Shown here one piece after another: positions 7,283 to 14,488 of a stretch of DNA of 24,414 bases. Source of the stretch: a virus; IMG/VR virus record IMGVR_UViG_3300037963_000895, positions 1 through 24,414 of that record. One strand, 5' to 3'. How positions within the stretch are numbered: the stretch's first letter is position 1; each line of letters opens with the position of its first letter. The notes under the pieces are model-generated. The model had not been told where the DNA came from, did not search any database, and saw nothing but the letters and a program-made list of their open reading frames with translations. Made by a program: the position numbers and the translations under genes.

Positions 7283-8810
7283 AGAATTTGCACTTTTCTT
7301 TGTCGTATTTCAGCTGACACGCGATGCCAGTTTCCCCAGTAAAGCGATTCTTGAGGACTCGCACTGTTGTATCAGCGTGTTCATCTGAACTCTGTTGATC
7401 TCGTTCAAGTCCAATAACTGCGTCAGAGATTTGGCTAATGCTGTGACTTCCACGCAGCTGTCCAAGTGAAACTTTTGCTCCATCTTCATGTCCTTTGTCG
7501 CCTTGTGCTCTTCGTAGGTGAGACACAAGGAACATCGAGATACCTGTCTCTTCACACAACGACCGAAGCTTGGTCATTGTGGTGTCGATCATCTTCCGTT
7601 CATCACCGTCTAGACCTGACAGCAAGATGCTGAGGTGATCTAGAAATACAATCCTGCAGTCGAGTCCCGCAGCGAGGTAGCGAATTCGGGAGATGATGTT
7701 ATCAGGATCAAAAGAACCAAACCCATCAAAAAGATAGAGGTTCCACTGAGCAAGAGTGCTTTGATAAGCCTCGGTGAGATCAGATCGTTCATGTGTTCCT
7801 ATGTGAAATTGTTTACCGCAAGCTGCAGACATAAGTCCCAGTGCAGTACGTCTGTTTGATTCTTCAAGTGCCACGTACCCAACCCTCTCTCCTTTGGAAA
7901 GAAAGTGGGTAGCAAGTTCACGGCAGAGAGATGACTTGCCTTGGCCTGTACCGCTGGTGATAGTTACTAACTCACCTGCACGTACACCTTGTAGTTTTTC
8001 TTGTAGTCCTGGGTACGGATACTCATGAATGCAATCCTGTTGGGGTTCGATTACAAGTGAAAGTAAAGACTTTCCATCGACAATCCCGTCAGGCTTATAT
8101 GGTTGAGCATTCCAAATAGCTTGACGTACCGCCTCAAGATTATTGTCTTGTGCGGCATCTGAGGCGTCCTTATAGCTTTTGAGATCAGCGATCTTGACCT
8201 TGCCAGGTGGCAATACGCTTGCCGCTTCCTGCGTCGCCTTACGGCCTGCATCATCGTTATCGAAGAACAGGACGACCTCATCCCAGTTCTCAAGCCACTC
8301 GTAGTTGTGTTTGATTGATTTCTTTGCAGCCGCTGCGCCATACGGGAGTGACACAGCTTCCCATGTAGGGAACGCTTCTCTGCACGTAGCAGCATCAATC
8401 TCACCTTCGCATATAACCATTCTCTTTCCTTTGTGTCGGAAGAGATGTTGGCCGAAGAACCTCCCATCTGATTCTCCTTCGTATCTAAATTCTTTGTCTT
8501 TTGTCTTGGTCTTTATCCCAACAATTCGTCCAGAGCTGTCTCGATAATGGAAGCATAAGATGTCCCCATCTGCTGTGATTCCATATTCCTCACAAACTCG
8601 TTCAGAGATTCCTCGCTTTGAAAGTCGGCGTGGGAATCCTCTTTGTTCCATTCGTTGTACATAGGTGGTTTTGTGATTGTGAACATTGCCGTCTCCGCCT
8701 TTCCAGGTGTGACAAACAAAACAGAAGGTGTGTCCATCTGTATAGAGGCTGTTGCCATCCGATGAACCACACTCTCCACAAGGTATGTGTCGTTCAAACT
8801 CGCTTGTCAT
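7245..8810 (-). CDS. T7 gp4-like primase-helicase
   Basis: This 521-residue bifunctional protein synthesises primers and unwinds DNA at the replication fork. It has an N-terminal zinc-binding domain (C11-x2-C14 and C30-x2-C33), a TOPRIM primase fold with VICEGEIDAAT (catalytic Glu about 135) and FFDNDDAGRKA (about 183-193), then a RecA-like helicase domain with Walker A SGTGQGKSS (about 286-294), RIVFLDHLSIL as Walker B, and a conserved SHLRRA motif IV segment. ATG 8810 overlaps the endonuclease stop as ATGA; an in-frame TTG at 8819 is less likely. All domains needed for both activities are intact. It should interact with the T7-type polymerase and SSB encoded nearby. Confidence 0.93.
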   Translation of the reverse strand: MTSEFERHIPCGECGSSDGNSLYTDGHTFCFVCHTWKGGDGNVHNHKTTYVQRMEQRGFPRRLSKRGISERVCEEYGITADGDILCFHYRDSSGRIVGIKTKTKDKEFRYEGESDGRFFGQHLFRHKGKRMVICEGEIDAATCREAFPTWEAVSLPYGAAAAKKSIKHNYEWLENWDEVVLFFDNDDAGRKATQEAASVLPPGKVKIADLKSYKDASDAAQDNNLEAVRQAIWNAQPYKPDGIVDGKSLLSLVIEPQQDCIHEYPYPGLQEKLQGVRAGELVTITSGTGQGKSSLCRELATHFLSKGERVGYVALEESNRRTALGLMSAACGKQFHIGTHERSDLTEAYQSTLAQWNLYLFDGFGSFDPDNIISRIRYLAAGLDCRIVFLDHLSILLSGLDGDERKMIDTTMTKLRSLCEETGISMFLVSHLRRAQGDKGHEDGAKVSLGQLRGSHSISQISDAVIGLERDQQSSDEHADTTVRVLKNRFTGETGIACQLKYDKEKCKFYESKQFNPSTDF

Positions 8811-9160
8811 ATCAGCCAATCAAGCGGGATGTTTGCCCAAGATGTCCAAGGAATACCAAGCTTTTCACAGTACTTGGCATATGTTGTCTTTGATTTTTTA
8901 CTAATTTTGTTAAACGGTGCCTGAAACACCATACGAAGATCAATATCAGGATGTTGTTGTTTAACAGCTTTGATCTTCCTACGGTCAGCACTATCCCAAT
9001 AACCTTTGGTTTCCAACCAGACCCCGTTTGGAAGAACGAAGTCTGGCGTATAGGAATGTTGGATTACATATGGGATCTTGGTGCTTTCGTATTCATACTT
9101 GACACCTAGCTCGACGAGAAGGTCAGCAACCTTCTCCTCTAGCCCAGATCTGAATGCCAT
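8807..9160 (-). CDS. T7 endonuclease I (Holliday-junction resolvase, gp3-like)
   Basis: The 117-residue protein matches T7 endonuclease I across nearly its full length: GLEEKVADLL, KYEYESTKIPYVI, YTPDFVLPNG (D40), LETKGYWDSADRRK (E50, K52) and an IDLRMVFQAP strand. D40, E50 and K52 are the equivalents of the T7 catalytic D55, E65 and K67. The enzyme resolves branched DNA before packaging and contributes to host DNA breakdown. It ends in an ATGA overlap with the primase-helicase and overlaps the preceding 48-residue gene by 38 nt, so all three are translated from one message. Confidence 0.93.
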   Translation of the reverse strand: MAFRSGLEEKVADLLVELGVKYEYESTKIPYVIQHSYTPDFVLPNGVWLETKGYWDSADRRKIKAVKQQHPDIDLRMVFQAPFNKISKKSKTTYAKYCEKLGIPWTSWANIPLDWLI

Positions 9161-9269
9161 CTACATTGATTGATTTTTTGATGTAAGAAACGCCGCGATA
9201 CTTCAATTGCTGCTCACGACGAGCAGAGTTTTGCTCACGGACCCGTTGACGAAGTTCGACTGTAGGCAT
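9123..9269 (-). CDS. Small YRGVSY-motif protein (48 aa), DUF4278-like
   Basis: ATG 9269 to TGA 9123 encodes MPTVELRQRVREQNSARR followed by EQQLKYRGVSYIKKS. The YRGVSY block is the hallmark of short cyanobacterial and cyanophage DUF4278-type proteins, whose function is unknown. The N-terminal half is a highly charged helix. The gene starts 2 nt after the stop of the broken frame downstream of psbA and overlaps the endonuclease start, which supports real coupled translation. It was recovered by reading the gap between psbA and the endonuclease. Confidence 0.65.
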   Translation of the reverse strand: MPTVELRQRVREQNSARREQQLKYRGVSYIKKSINVDGIQIWARGEGC

Positions 9270-9271
9270 GA

Positions 9272-9397
9272 TTAAATCTTGAAGTACTTGACCCCCGTTC
9301 CATGGTCAAGCGACATGCGTCTCCATCCGTTATTGGTAACTTGTCCTGATAGACGGATTTCGATGAACGTACGTTTCTTATCCGATTGCTGGTGCTT
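9272..9397 (-). pseudogene. Start-less reading frame downstream of psbA, possible gene remnant
   Basis: Directly after the psbA stop the minus strand reads [18 protein letters not shown], then WRRMSLDHGTGVKYFKI and TAA. The composition looks like real protein sequence, but the frame begins at a TGA inside the psbA 3' end and contains no ATG, GTG or TTG before the internal ATG that would leave only 14 residues. The next gene starts 2 nt after its stop, the spacing seen between genuine genes of this operon. The simplest reading is the 3' remnant of a gene whose 5' part was replaced when psbA and its neighbours were inserted; a non-canonical start cannot be excluded. Confidence 0.4.
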
Positions 9398-10454
9398 TCA
9401 GTGCAACAGGAGTTGTGTCAGCTGATGCAAGATCCAGCGGGAAGTTATGTGCATTCCGCTCATGCATAACCTCAAAGCCGAGGTTTGCACGGTTCAGAAT
9501 GTCAGCCCAGGTGTTTACCACATGGCCTTCTTTGGCAACAATGGATTGGTTGAAGTTAAATCCATTCAGGTTGAACGCCATGGTAGATACACCAAGAGCA
9601 GCAAACCAGATGCCAACAACAGGCCAAGCTGCCAAAAAGAAGTGGAGACTACGGCTGTTGTTAAAAGAAGCGTACTGAAAAATAAGACGACCAAAGTATC
9701 CATGTGCGGCTACGATGTTGTAAGTCTCTTCCTCTTGACCAAACTTATATCCGTAGTTCTGACTTACCTCTTCTGTCGTTTCACGGATCAGACTAGAAGT
9801 CACTAGGGATCCATGCATCGCGCTGAACAGTGCACCACCAAAGACACCAGCCACTCCCAGCATGTGGAAGGGGTGCATCAAGATGTTGTGCTCCGCTTGA
9901 AACACGAGCATGTAGTTGAAGGTCCCAGAAATTCCAAGTGGCATACCATCCGAGAAGGAACCCTGACCAAATGGATACACCAAGAAGACTGCAGTAGCAG
10001 CTGCGACTGGTGCGCTGTAAGCGACGAAAATCCATGGTCGCATTCCTAATCGATAGCTAAGTTCCCACTCGCGTCCCATGTAAGAAAAGACGCCAATGAG
10101 GAAGTGGAAAACGACGAGCTGATATGGACCCCCGTTGTAGAGCCATTCATCAAGTGTATTAGCTTCCCAAATTGGGTAGAAGTGAAGTCCGATGGCATTG
10201 CTGCTCGGAACGACGGCTCCCGATATGATGTTGTTTCCATACAACAGGGAGCCAGATACGGGTTCTCTGATTCCATCAATATCAACAGGTGGCGCTGCGA
10301 CGAACGCCGTAATAAAACAAATGGTTGCGGCTAGAAGGCATGGAATCATTAGGACACCAAACCAGCCAACGTATAAACGGTTATTAGTGGACGTTACCCA
10401 CGCGCAGAAGTCATCCCAGTTGGATGACCGCTGCTGTGCAATAGTTGCAGTCAT
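9378..10454 (-). CDS. psbA: Photosystem II reaction-centre protein D1
   Basis: The 358-residue product is a full-length D1 with five transmembrane helices. Numbering is one lower than the standard. Visible sites are YZ (Y160), manganese-cluster ligands D169, H331, E332 and D341 and the C-terminal A343 of the mature chain, followed by a 15-residue extension that host CtpA would remove. S263 of the QB pocket is present. Glu129, equivalent to position 130, is the residue of the high-light D1:2 form; low-light forms have Gln there. Phage D1 replaces damaged host D1 so that photosynthesis continues during infection. It starts 45 nt after a small basic gene, in the middle or early-replication region between ssb and endonuclease I. 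In P-SSP7, as I recall, psbA lies after RNR near the virion genes, so this location is different. Confidence 0.98.
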   Translation of the reverse strand: MTATIAQQRSSNWDDFCAWVTSTNNRLYVGWFGVLMIPCLLAATICFITAFVAAPPVDIDGIREPVSGSLLYGNNIISGAVVPSSNAIGLHFYPIWEANTLDEWLYNGGPYQLVVFHFLIGVFSYMGREWELSYRLGMRPWIFVAYSAPVAAATAVFLVYPFGQGSFSDGMPLGISGTFNYMLVFQAEHNILMHPFHMLGVAGVFGGALFSAMHGSLVTSSLIRETTEEVSQNYGYKFGQEEETYNIVAAHGYFGRLIFQYASFNNSRSLHFFLAAWPVVGIWFAALGVSTMAFNLNGFNFNQSIVAKEGHVVNTWADILNRANLGFEVMHERNAHNFPLDLASADTTPVALKAPAIG

Positions 10455-10499
10455 AGCGGGATCAATTAATTACCTGAACCTCCCACCCACCGCAATTAA

Positions 10500-10649
10500 T
10501 TACTTTTTCTTAGCTGTCTTTGCAGCCCGCTTGAAGTTAGATGCGGTTGGTGCACCTTTACTGCCAGGCTTTCTCATCTTTTCTCCACTGCCAGCAGCGA
10601 TACGCTTACGCTTGGCGTGGATGTTTGCATACAATCCAGGTTTAGCCAT
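10500..10649 (-). CDS. Small basic protein, MAKPGLYANIHAKRKRI family (49 aa)
   Basis: ATG 10649 to TAA 10500 encodes MAKPGLYANIHAKRKRIA, then GSGEKMRKPGSKGAPT and a Lys-rich tail. I recognise this as a small protein type found in many marine phages; its function is unknown. Strong positive charge (Lys/Arg throughout) suggests nucleic-acid binding or packaging inside the virion, by inference. It begins immediately after the stop of the DUF6321-like gene and is the last small gene before psbA. Confidence 0.75.
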   Translation of the reverse strand: MAKPGLYANIHAKRKRIAAGSGEKMRKPGSKGAPTASNFKRAAKTAKKK

Positions 10650-10889
10650 TTAGCATTTCCATTTACGAAGAGCAAGTGCTTTACGAGTAGGTCTACCTTT
10701 GGAGTCCTTCATCGGACCCTTGACCCCACCCATGCGTGCACAAAAAGATTTTTTACGTTTACCGCCACCAGGCTGTGGAGCCTTGAGGTTAGATCCGGTT
10801 TCACGATTGTATTTTTCACGGCCAGCTTTAGTCAGCCCTCCAGTTCGGGACTTATGCTTACCGATCTTCAGACTGACATTCTTAGCCAT
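10650..10889 (-). CDS. DUF6321-like small basic protein (79 aa)
   Basis: The product contains GGLTKAGREKYNRETGSNLK, KKSFCARMGGVKGP and a C-terminal GRPTRKALALRKWKC. This pattern, including the paired SFCARM and RKALALRKW segments, is the conserved DUF6321 family that occurs widely in phages. It is very basic. ATG 10889 overlaps the preceding stop as TAATG and the stop is directly followed by the next ATG, so it is translated as part of a tight chain from hli to psbA. Function is unknown. Confidence 0.8.
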   Translation of the reverse strand: MAKNVSLKIGKHKSRTGGLTKAGREKYNRETGSNLKAPQPGGGKRKKSFCARMGGVKGPMKDSKGRPTRKALALRKWKC

Positions 10890-10960
10890 TACTTTTTCTT
10901 AGTTCCTTTTTTAGGGGGACGGCCTTTCTTAGTGCCGTATGTTCCTTTTCCTTGAGGCAT
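10889..10960 (-). CDS. Very small Lys-rich peptide (23 aa)
   Basis: ATG 10960 to TAA 10889 encodes MPQGKGTYGTKKGRPPKK and a further GTKKK. The GTYG..KGRPPKK pattern recalls short basic peptides in other phages, and the TAATG overlap with the next gene and 5-nt spacing from the previous one fit translated genes. At 23 residues it could also be chance, but it exactly fills the space between two genes in the same chain. Confidence 0.55.
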   Translation of the reverse strand: MPQGKGTYGTKKGRPPKKGTKKK

Positions 10961-10965
10961 AATAA

Positions 10966-11121
10966 TTACTTTCCGTTGAAACCTTTTTTGAATGCTTTAG
11001 CTAAAGGAGTGCCGTCCATCTTGGTTTTACCAGGTGGTGTATATGGACGACCTCCCTTTTTAGGGTCTTCACCTTTAGGGGTCTTTTTGAGAATACCTTT
11101 AAGAAGTGGATTGATTGCCAT
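10966..11121 (-). CDS. Small basic hypothetical protein (51 aa)
   Basis: ATG 11121, overlapping the hli stop as TAATG, opens a frame MAINPLLKGILKKTPKG with a GGRPYTPPGKTKMDGTPLAK segment and a basic C-terminus, ending at TAA 10966. It is Lys/Gly/Pro-rich without a membrane segment. It belongs to the run of tiny positively charged proteins between hli and psbA. No family recognised. Confidence 0.65.
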   Translation of the reverse strand: MAINPLLKGILKKTPKGEDPKKGGRPYTPPGKTKMDGTPLAKAFKKGFNGK

Positions 11122-11294
11122 TACCAAACTCCGGGGATAATTTGTCCAGTCAAGGCATACGCACCTAGCGCAGCCATGACACCTAGCATTGCTAGGCGTC
11201 CATTGAGCATTTCTGCTTTTTCGTTGTGTGACACAGTGTATTTTTCGTCGAAGGTTATACGTGGTTCAGTAGGCCAGATTTGAGTGTCATTCAT
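11121..11294 (-). CDS. hli: High-light-inducible protein (Hli/Scp, one-helix chlorophyll-binding)
   Basis: ATG 11294 gives a 57-residue protein whose residues 26-50 carry the chlorophyll a/b-binding helix motif, with E28, N31 and R33 in AEMLNGRLAMLGVMAA, followed by a hydrophobic helix ending GAYALTGQIIPGVW. This single-helix form is the standard cyanophage Hli. In cyanobacteria such proteins bind chlorophyll and dissipate excess light energy around photosystem II, so it is functionally paired with the phage D1 encoded about 700 bp downstream. The N-terminal 25 residues are polar and phage-like. A second ATG at 11290 is out of frame. The gap from the SSB stop is 55 nt, with no convincing gene. 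Confidence 0.92.
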   Translation of the reverse strand: MNDTQIWPTEPRITFDEKYTVSHNEKAEMLNGRLAMLGVMAALGAYALTGQIIPGVW

Positions 11295-11349
11295 TGTGGT
11301 CAGGTACTATCCATTGAGTGTAAATATCGTCGTAGCAATAGACTTCCTC

Positions 11350-11907
11350 TCAGAAGTCATCCTCATCATGTGCGGTTACGTTCGGGTCATTGGCTTTGAA
11401 GCCTTGTGTTTTACCAAACAACTGCGCAACATCTTCCGGTGCCATGTCACCTGCATCAACACCAGCTTGGCCGTTGCAAGAAACAACTTGGACACCAACC
11501 AACTTAAGAGACGTGCCATAGGTGACACCATCCTTAAGAATGTAGGGCTTTTGGAAGAATGCCAGCTTAACCTGACTCCCACTATAAATCGGTGTGCGAG
11601 TATCAGTAATCGCTGTACCTTCAGTGTCAACAATAGGAGGCTTGGTGTCTTCGTTCCAGCTGAATTTGACCGTGTACTTGCCATCGGCTACCTCTTCCCA
11701 AGGTTCGGGTTTAAGAGATGAACGCTTTGGATTCTTGAGTTTTGACTCCGCCCACTTGAGCGTGTCAGTTCGATCGTCTTCAAGTTTGTCGATCATGTCT
11801 TGATCAACAACGGCTTTCAATGAATAGCCAAACTTAGACGGTTGCATTACAGCCTGATAGCCCTCAAGGACAACAGGCTCAGGAGTTACAAATGTGTTAC
11901 GTGCCAT
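11350..11907 (-). CDS. T7 gp2.5-like single-stranded DNA-binding protein
   Basis: The 185-residue product has the signature of T7-type SSB: a beta-rich OB-fold region with WEEVADGKYTVKFSW, SGSQVKLAFFQKPYIL and YGTSLKLVGVQVV, and an acidic tail ending HDEDDF with the C-terminal phenylalanine that docks on polymerase and primase-helicase in T7. ATG 11907 overlaps the RNA polymerase stop as TAATG; a TTG at 11913 is less likely. Its place immediately after RNA polymerase fits the T7 order. The acidic tail is complete, so it should interact with the replisome encoded further along the window. Confidence 0.9.
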   Translation of the reverse strand: MARNTFVTPEPVVLEGYQAVMQPSKFGYSLKAVVDQDMIDKLEDDRTDTLKWAESKLKNPKRSSLKPEPWEEVADGKYTVKFSWNEDTKPPIVDTEGTAITDTRTPIYSGSQVKLAFFQKPYILKDGVTYGTSLKLVGVQVVSCNGQAGVDAGDMAPEDVAQLFGKTQGFKANDPNVTAHDEDDF

Positions 11908-14249
11908 TAACAAAAGAAATAGGTGGATTCAATTACTGACTCAGGTTTTAACGTGTCAATAATCGGTGGTTTAGATTCAGCGCCAATCTGTTGCGCCCAA
12001 TCTGTTAGGTAGTCATGCTCCGCAAATAAGTACATGTATGTTTCACGAACGATTTGTGAAAGCATAGACATGTCAGTAGCACGACAAAGTACCGAGTCGT
12101 GTATGAGGGAAATCGGAGCGTTGAAGCGTGTTGCAGATAGGTGAAGTAAAGACGCATCAAGGGAGTGGATTAAGTTGGGAGCAGTTGCATTCTTGTGATG
12201 ATTTTTATCTACTTCATCAGTGTTGCCATCAGCCACCTTGATTTGACAACGTCCTAACAACTGAAGCTCTACCATCTTCAAGTCTTTCTTCATTAGTTTT
12301 TGTGTTACCACAAAGCCTGAAGGTGTGACCCAAGAGAGTTCAGTAGCTCCTCTATCAATGGCCGCAGCCACCTCTTGCTCAATCCACTTCATTACACGCA
12401 TAGGACCAGGAACAATGACGTTCATGGCATCACGTACAGCTTTGACAACAGCAGTGAGATCTTCCTTTTCTACTTCTATACCTTTCTCAGCTAATGCTTC
12501 ACGTATGTATCCACGGTTGCTGAAAGGTTTAGCGTTGTAAGGAACAGTCATCACTGTTCGTTTTGTTGTCTTCCTGTCCATGTACGGTTGTAGATGAACA
12601 GGTACGTGAGGTTTAGCTTCTTCAGCTATTACTTTGTATGCGTCTTGTGGTCTATCACTAGGAAGGACGTTGACTAATTGTGCTGTACTTTTATCTCTCG
12701 CCAATCCGGCAAGAATTTGTAGCCCACTGCACGTAGCATCAACGGCGACACAGCTGTTAGTGTGAATACGATCACGCTTGATGACGCAATGATAGTACTC
12801 ATCACAGGCAGCAAGGAAAGTCCAAGGCTCGTCAGCTCCTTCCCACTCAGATAGGTTTCCGATTGGGTCTTTTGCAATACGTGTAATTAGATCTAGGTTT
12901 TCAAGCGTCCATGTGAGGCGTTCAGCAATGGTGTCTTTTGTTCTGCCATATGTAGTGGCACATTGAAATGACAACCAGCTTTCAGCCGTCTCTGTCATTG
13001 GCGCGTGATTGTGAAACTTTAGTAGGGATTTACCAAAGTCTGTATCTTGTGGTGTCAAGAATGCTGGGATTGGATAAGCCCTACCCCGATAATCAAATGA
13101 CCAAGGAATAAAGAACTTATCTACATCCTTGAATCTTTCCACCGCATTCATTGTCATCCGTGTTCGACATGACTTTTTAAATGCTTGTGCATTGATGTTG
13201 CAAACCTCTGCAGCTCGTCGCCTGTAATCGTGACGTGCTTCCGCATTATCAGCGATGTCAGGTGGCTTGGGTGGTAGAGGTATCTCAACAATCGGAATGA
13301 ATTTTCCGACTTGCATTTGTCGTCTTTGTAGTGTCTCAGCGACCTCAACAATGAACGGGTTCAGGGTGTACGCAACCTTTTGAATCCTGTTTAAGAACTC
13401 AACGGGTTGTTCTCCCTGTATACGGTAGGGATTGCCCCGACGCACCATGTCGTAGCCACGCATCACCTCATTCAGGATGTATCCGCCATGCTTTCCGTCA
13501 GGTGTCCAGTCGTTTGGCTCGACCAACATCGGCCATGCCAACGGGCTGAACAGCTCCGCCTTGGACATGATCTCGTCCTTGACGGATAAAAACTCAGGCG
13601 TAGGACTCACTTCAAGAATTGTTTTGCGTCCTTGTCTACGGGTGGTTTTCATGAAGTAGTTGCTGACTTCACAAATGCAGTCCAGCAACCATCCACCAAG
13701 CTTGACCCTGTTTGTCCTTCCCCAGTGTTTCCAATGATCAACGTCATAACGATTCATCAACGTTGTGATGACCTTGACCTTCTGAACTGTACCTATTGAA
13801 CGGTGAAAATAGTTTTCCTTGAGAACATTGAGAAGACCAGGAACGTTGCGTTCGTAGTGACGCATCATGCACTCATTCTCAACCGCTTGACCAATTGAAT
13901 CGGTCACACTCGTGACTGTTGATTGACCTGGCTTGGCGCTGAAAACCTTGTCAAAGGTAACTTTTAAAGCAATAGCTGCAGCAGCTTCAGGTTCAATGTC
14001 AGCAAGAAAGCGTATGATCTCTTTAAAAGCTCGTCCTGTCTTCCTTTCTCTTATCCGATCATTAGTCTCTTGAATACGTGCAACCACAAGAGGAAGCAAC
14101 TGGTCAATAGAAACAACTCCGTAAACAGAAGCACTCGCATAACTCTTTTCCTCAAGTTTGTAAGTGTTGTCTCGTAACTCTTTTAAACCTTGTCTGATTT
14201 GTTCTCGTTCAAGAGCTATTTGTTCGTCAATCTGTGCTGGTGTTGGCAA
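11907..14249 (-). CDS. T7-like single-subunit DNA-dependent RNA polymerase
   Basis: The 780-residue polymerase transcribes phage middle and late genes from phage promoters. Visible landmarks are DYRGRAYPIP (386-395), the catalytic aspartate D504 in AVDATCSGLQ, the K563 to Y571 pair in KRTVMTVPYN matching T7 K631/Y639, H695 in NLIHSLDAS and the second catalytic aspartate D718 in LIHDSV. It is about 100 residues shorter than T7 RNA polymerase, mostly in the N-terminal domain. The start is TTG 14249, supported by a GGAG five nt upstream and by the lack of an early ATG. A putative phage promoter lies 31 nt upstream, implying self-amplification. Residues about 272-280 are encoded by a 26-bp stretch duplicated exactly behind the terminase gene. 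Confidence 0.94.
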   Translation of the reverse strand: MPTPAQIDEQIALEREQIRQGLKELRDNTYKLEEKSYASASVYGVVSIDQLLPLVVARIQETNDRIRERKTGRAFKEIIRFLADIEPEAAAAIALKVTFDKVFSAKPGQSTVTSVTDSIGQAVENECMMRHYERNVPGLLNVLKENYFHRSIGTVQKVKVITTLMNRYDVDHWKHWGRTNRVKLGGWLLDCICEVSNYFMKTTRRQGRKTILEVSPTPEFLSVKDEIMSKAELFSPLAWPMLVEPNDWTPDGKHGGYILNEVMRGYDMVRRGNPYRIQGEQPVEFLNRIQKVAYTLNPFIVEVAETLQRRQMQVGKFIPIVEIPLPPKPPDIADNAEARHDYRRRAAEVCNINAQAFKKSCRTRMTMNAVERFKDVDKFFIPWSFDYRGRAYPIPAFLTPQDTDFGKSLLKFHNHAPMTETAESWLSFQCATTYGRTKDTIAERLTWTLENLDLITRIAKDPIGNLSEWEGADEPWTFLAACDEYYHCVIKRDRIHTNSCVAVDATCSGLQILAGLARDKSTAQLVNVLPSDRPQDAYKVIAEEAKPHVPVHLQPYMDRKTTKRTVMTVPYNAKPFSNRGYIREALAEKGIEVEKEDLTAVVKAVRDAMNVIVPGPMRVMKWIEQEVAAAIDRGATELSWVTPSGFVVTQKLMKKDLKMVELQLLGRCQIKVADGNTDEVDKNHHKNATAPNLIHSLDASLLHLSATRFNAPISLIHDSVLCRATDMSMLSQIVRETYMYLFAEHDYLTDWAQQIGAESKPPIIDTLKPESVIESTYFFC
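13410..13435 (-). repeat. 26-bp exact repeat, copy inside the RNA polymerase gene
   Basis: On the minus strand this copy runs from GCAATCCCTACC to CAGGGAGAA and encodes NPYRIQGE of the RNA polymerase. The identical 26 bp occurs at 19727-19752 in the same orientation, directly after the terminase stop. Flanks differ on both sides, so the similarity is confined to these 26 bp. Confidence 0.95.
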
Positions 14250-14280
14250 TAAGACTCCGCGTTAGATGTGGGTATTACAC

Positions 14281-14298
14281 GGTTGACCTAGTGGAACC
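14281..14298 (-). promoter_or_regulatory. Putative phage RNA polymerase promoter motif, upstream of RNA polymerase gene
   Basis: Minus strand reads GGTTCCACTAGGTCAACC. It aligns without gaps to four other sites in the window (consensus NGTTNCACTAGGKCAACC) and its CACTAGG core is reminiscent of the CACTATAGG of T7-family promoters. It lies 31 nt before the RNA polymerase start. Promoter function is inference. Confidence 0.55.
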
Positions 14299-14306
14299 GT
14301 GATTGT

Positions 14307-14338
14307 GAAAGGAAGGCCAGGGCGCGGACCCTGACCTT
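14307..14338 (-). terminator. Stem-loop terminator after integrase/attP
   Basis: On the minus strand AAGGTCAGGG and CCCTGGCCTT (14313-14338) form a 10-bp stem with one G-T wobble and a six-base loop, followed by CCTTTC. The U tract is weak, so termination may be partial. It separates the lysogeny module from the RNA polymerase gene. Confidence 0.6.
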
Positions 14339-14364
14339 TGCACTAATGAAATTCAGTCGCTTGC

Positions 14365-14405
14365 GAACCTGAAACTAGCGCGTCTACCAATTCCGCCACA
14401 TCCGC
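14365..14405 (-). other. Putative phage attachment site (attP): 5' half of a tRNA-Leu
   Basis: The 41 bp on the minus strand from GCGGATGTGGCGGAATTGG to CAGGTTC reproduce the 5' acceptor strand, D arm and anticodon loop (CAG) of a bacterial tRNA-Leu. The similarity stops abruptly just after the anticodon loop; what follows cannot form the variable, T or 3' acceptor parts. It lies about 85 bp after the integrase stop. P-SSP7 is known to carry a 42-bp identity to a host tRNA-Leu gene next to its integrase, so this is very probably the attP core. It is not a functional tRNA gene by itself. Confidence 0.8.
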
Positions 14406-14488
14406 GTGTGGATTCCAGCGATTGGACTCGCTGAGAACTGTCGGCGTTTCCGACCGGAACAAGGTAGCAGAGCACCCATTAGTCACGC

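Noticed and set aside
9285-9308. CTTGACC/GGTCAAG hairpin behind psbA as a terminator
   Set aside because: No U tract follows, the loop is 10 nt, and it lies within the start-less frame, so psbA more likely reads through into the endonuclease gene.
9798-9810. CACTAGGG on the plus strand within psbA, matching the motif core
   Set aside because: It faces against all genes and the flanks (GGTT and CAAC) do not match.
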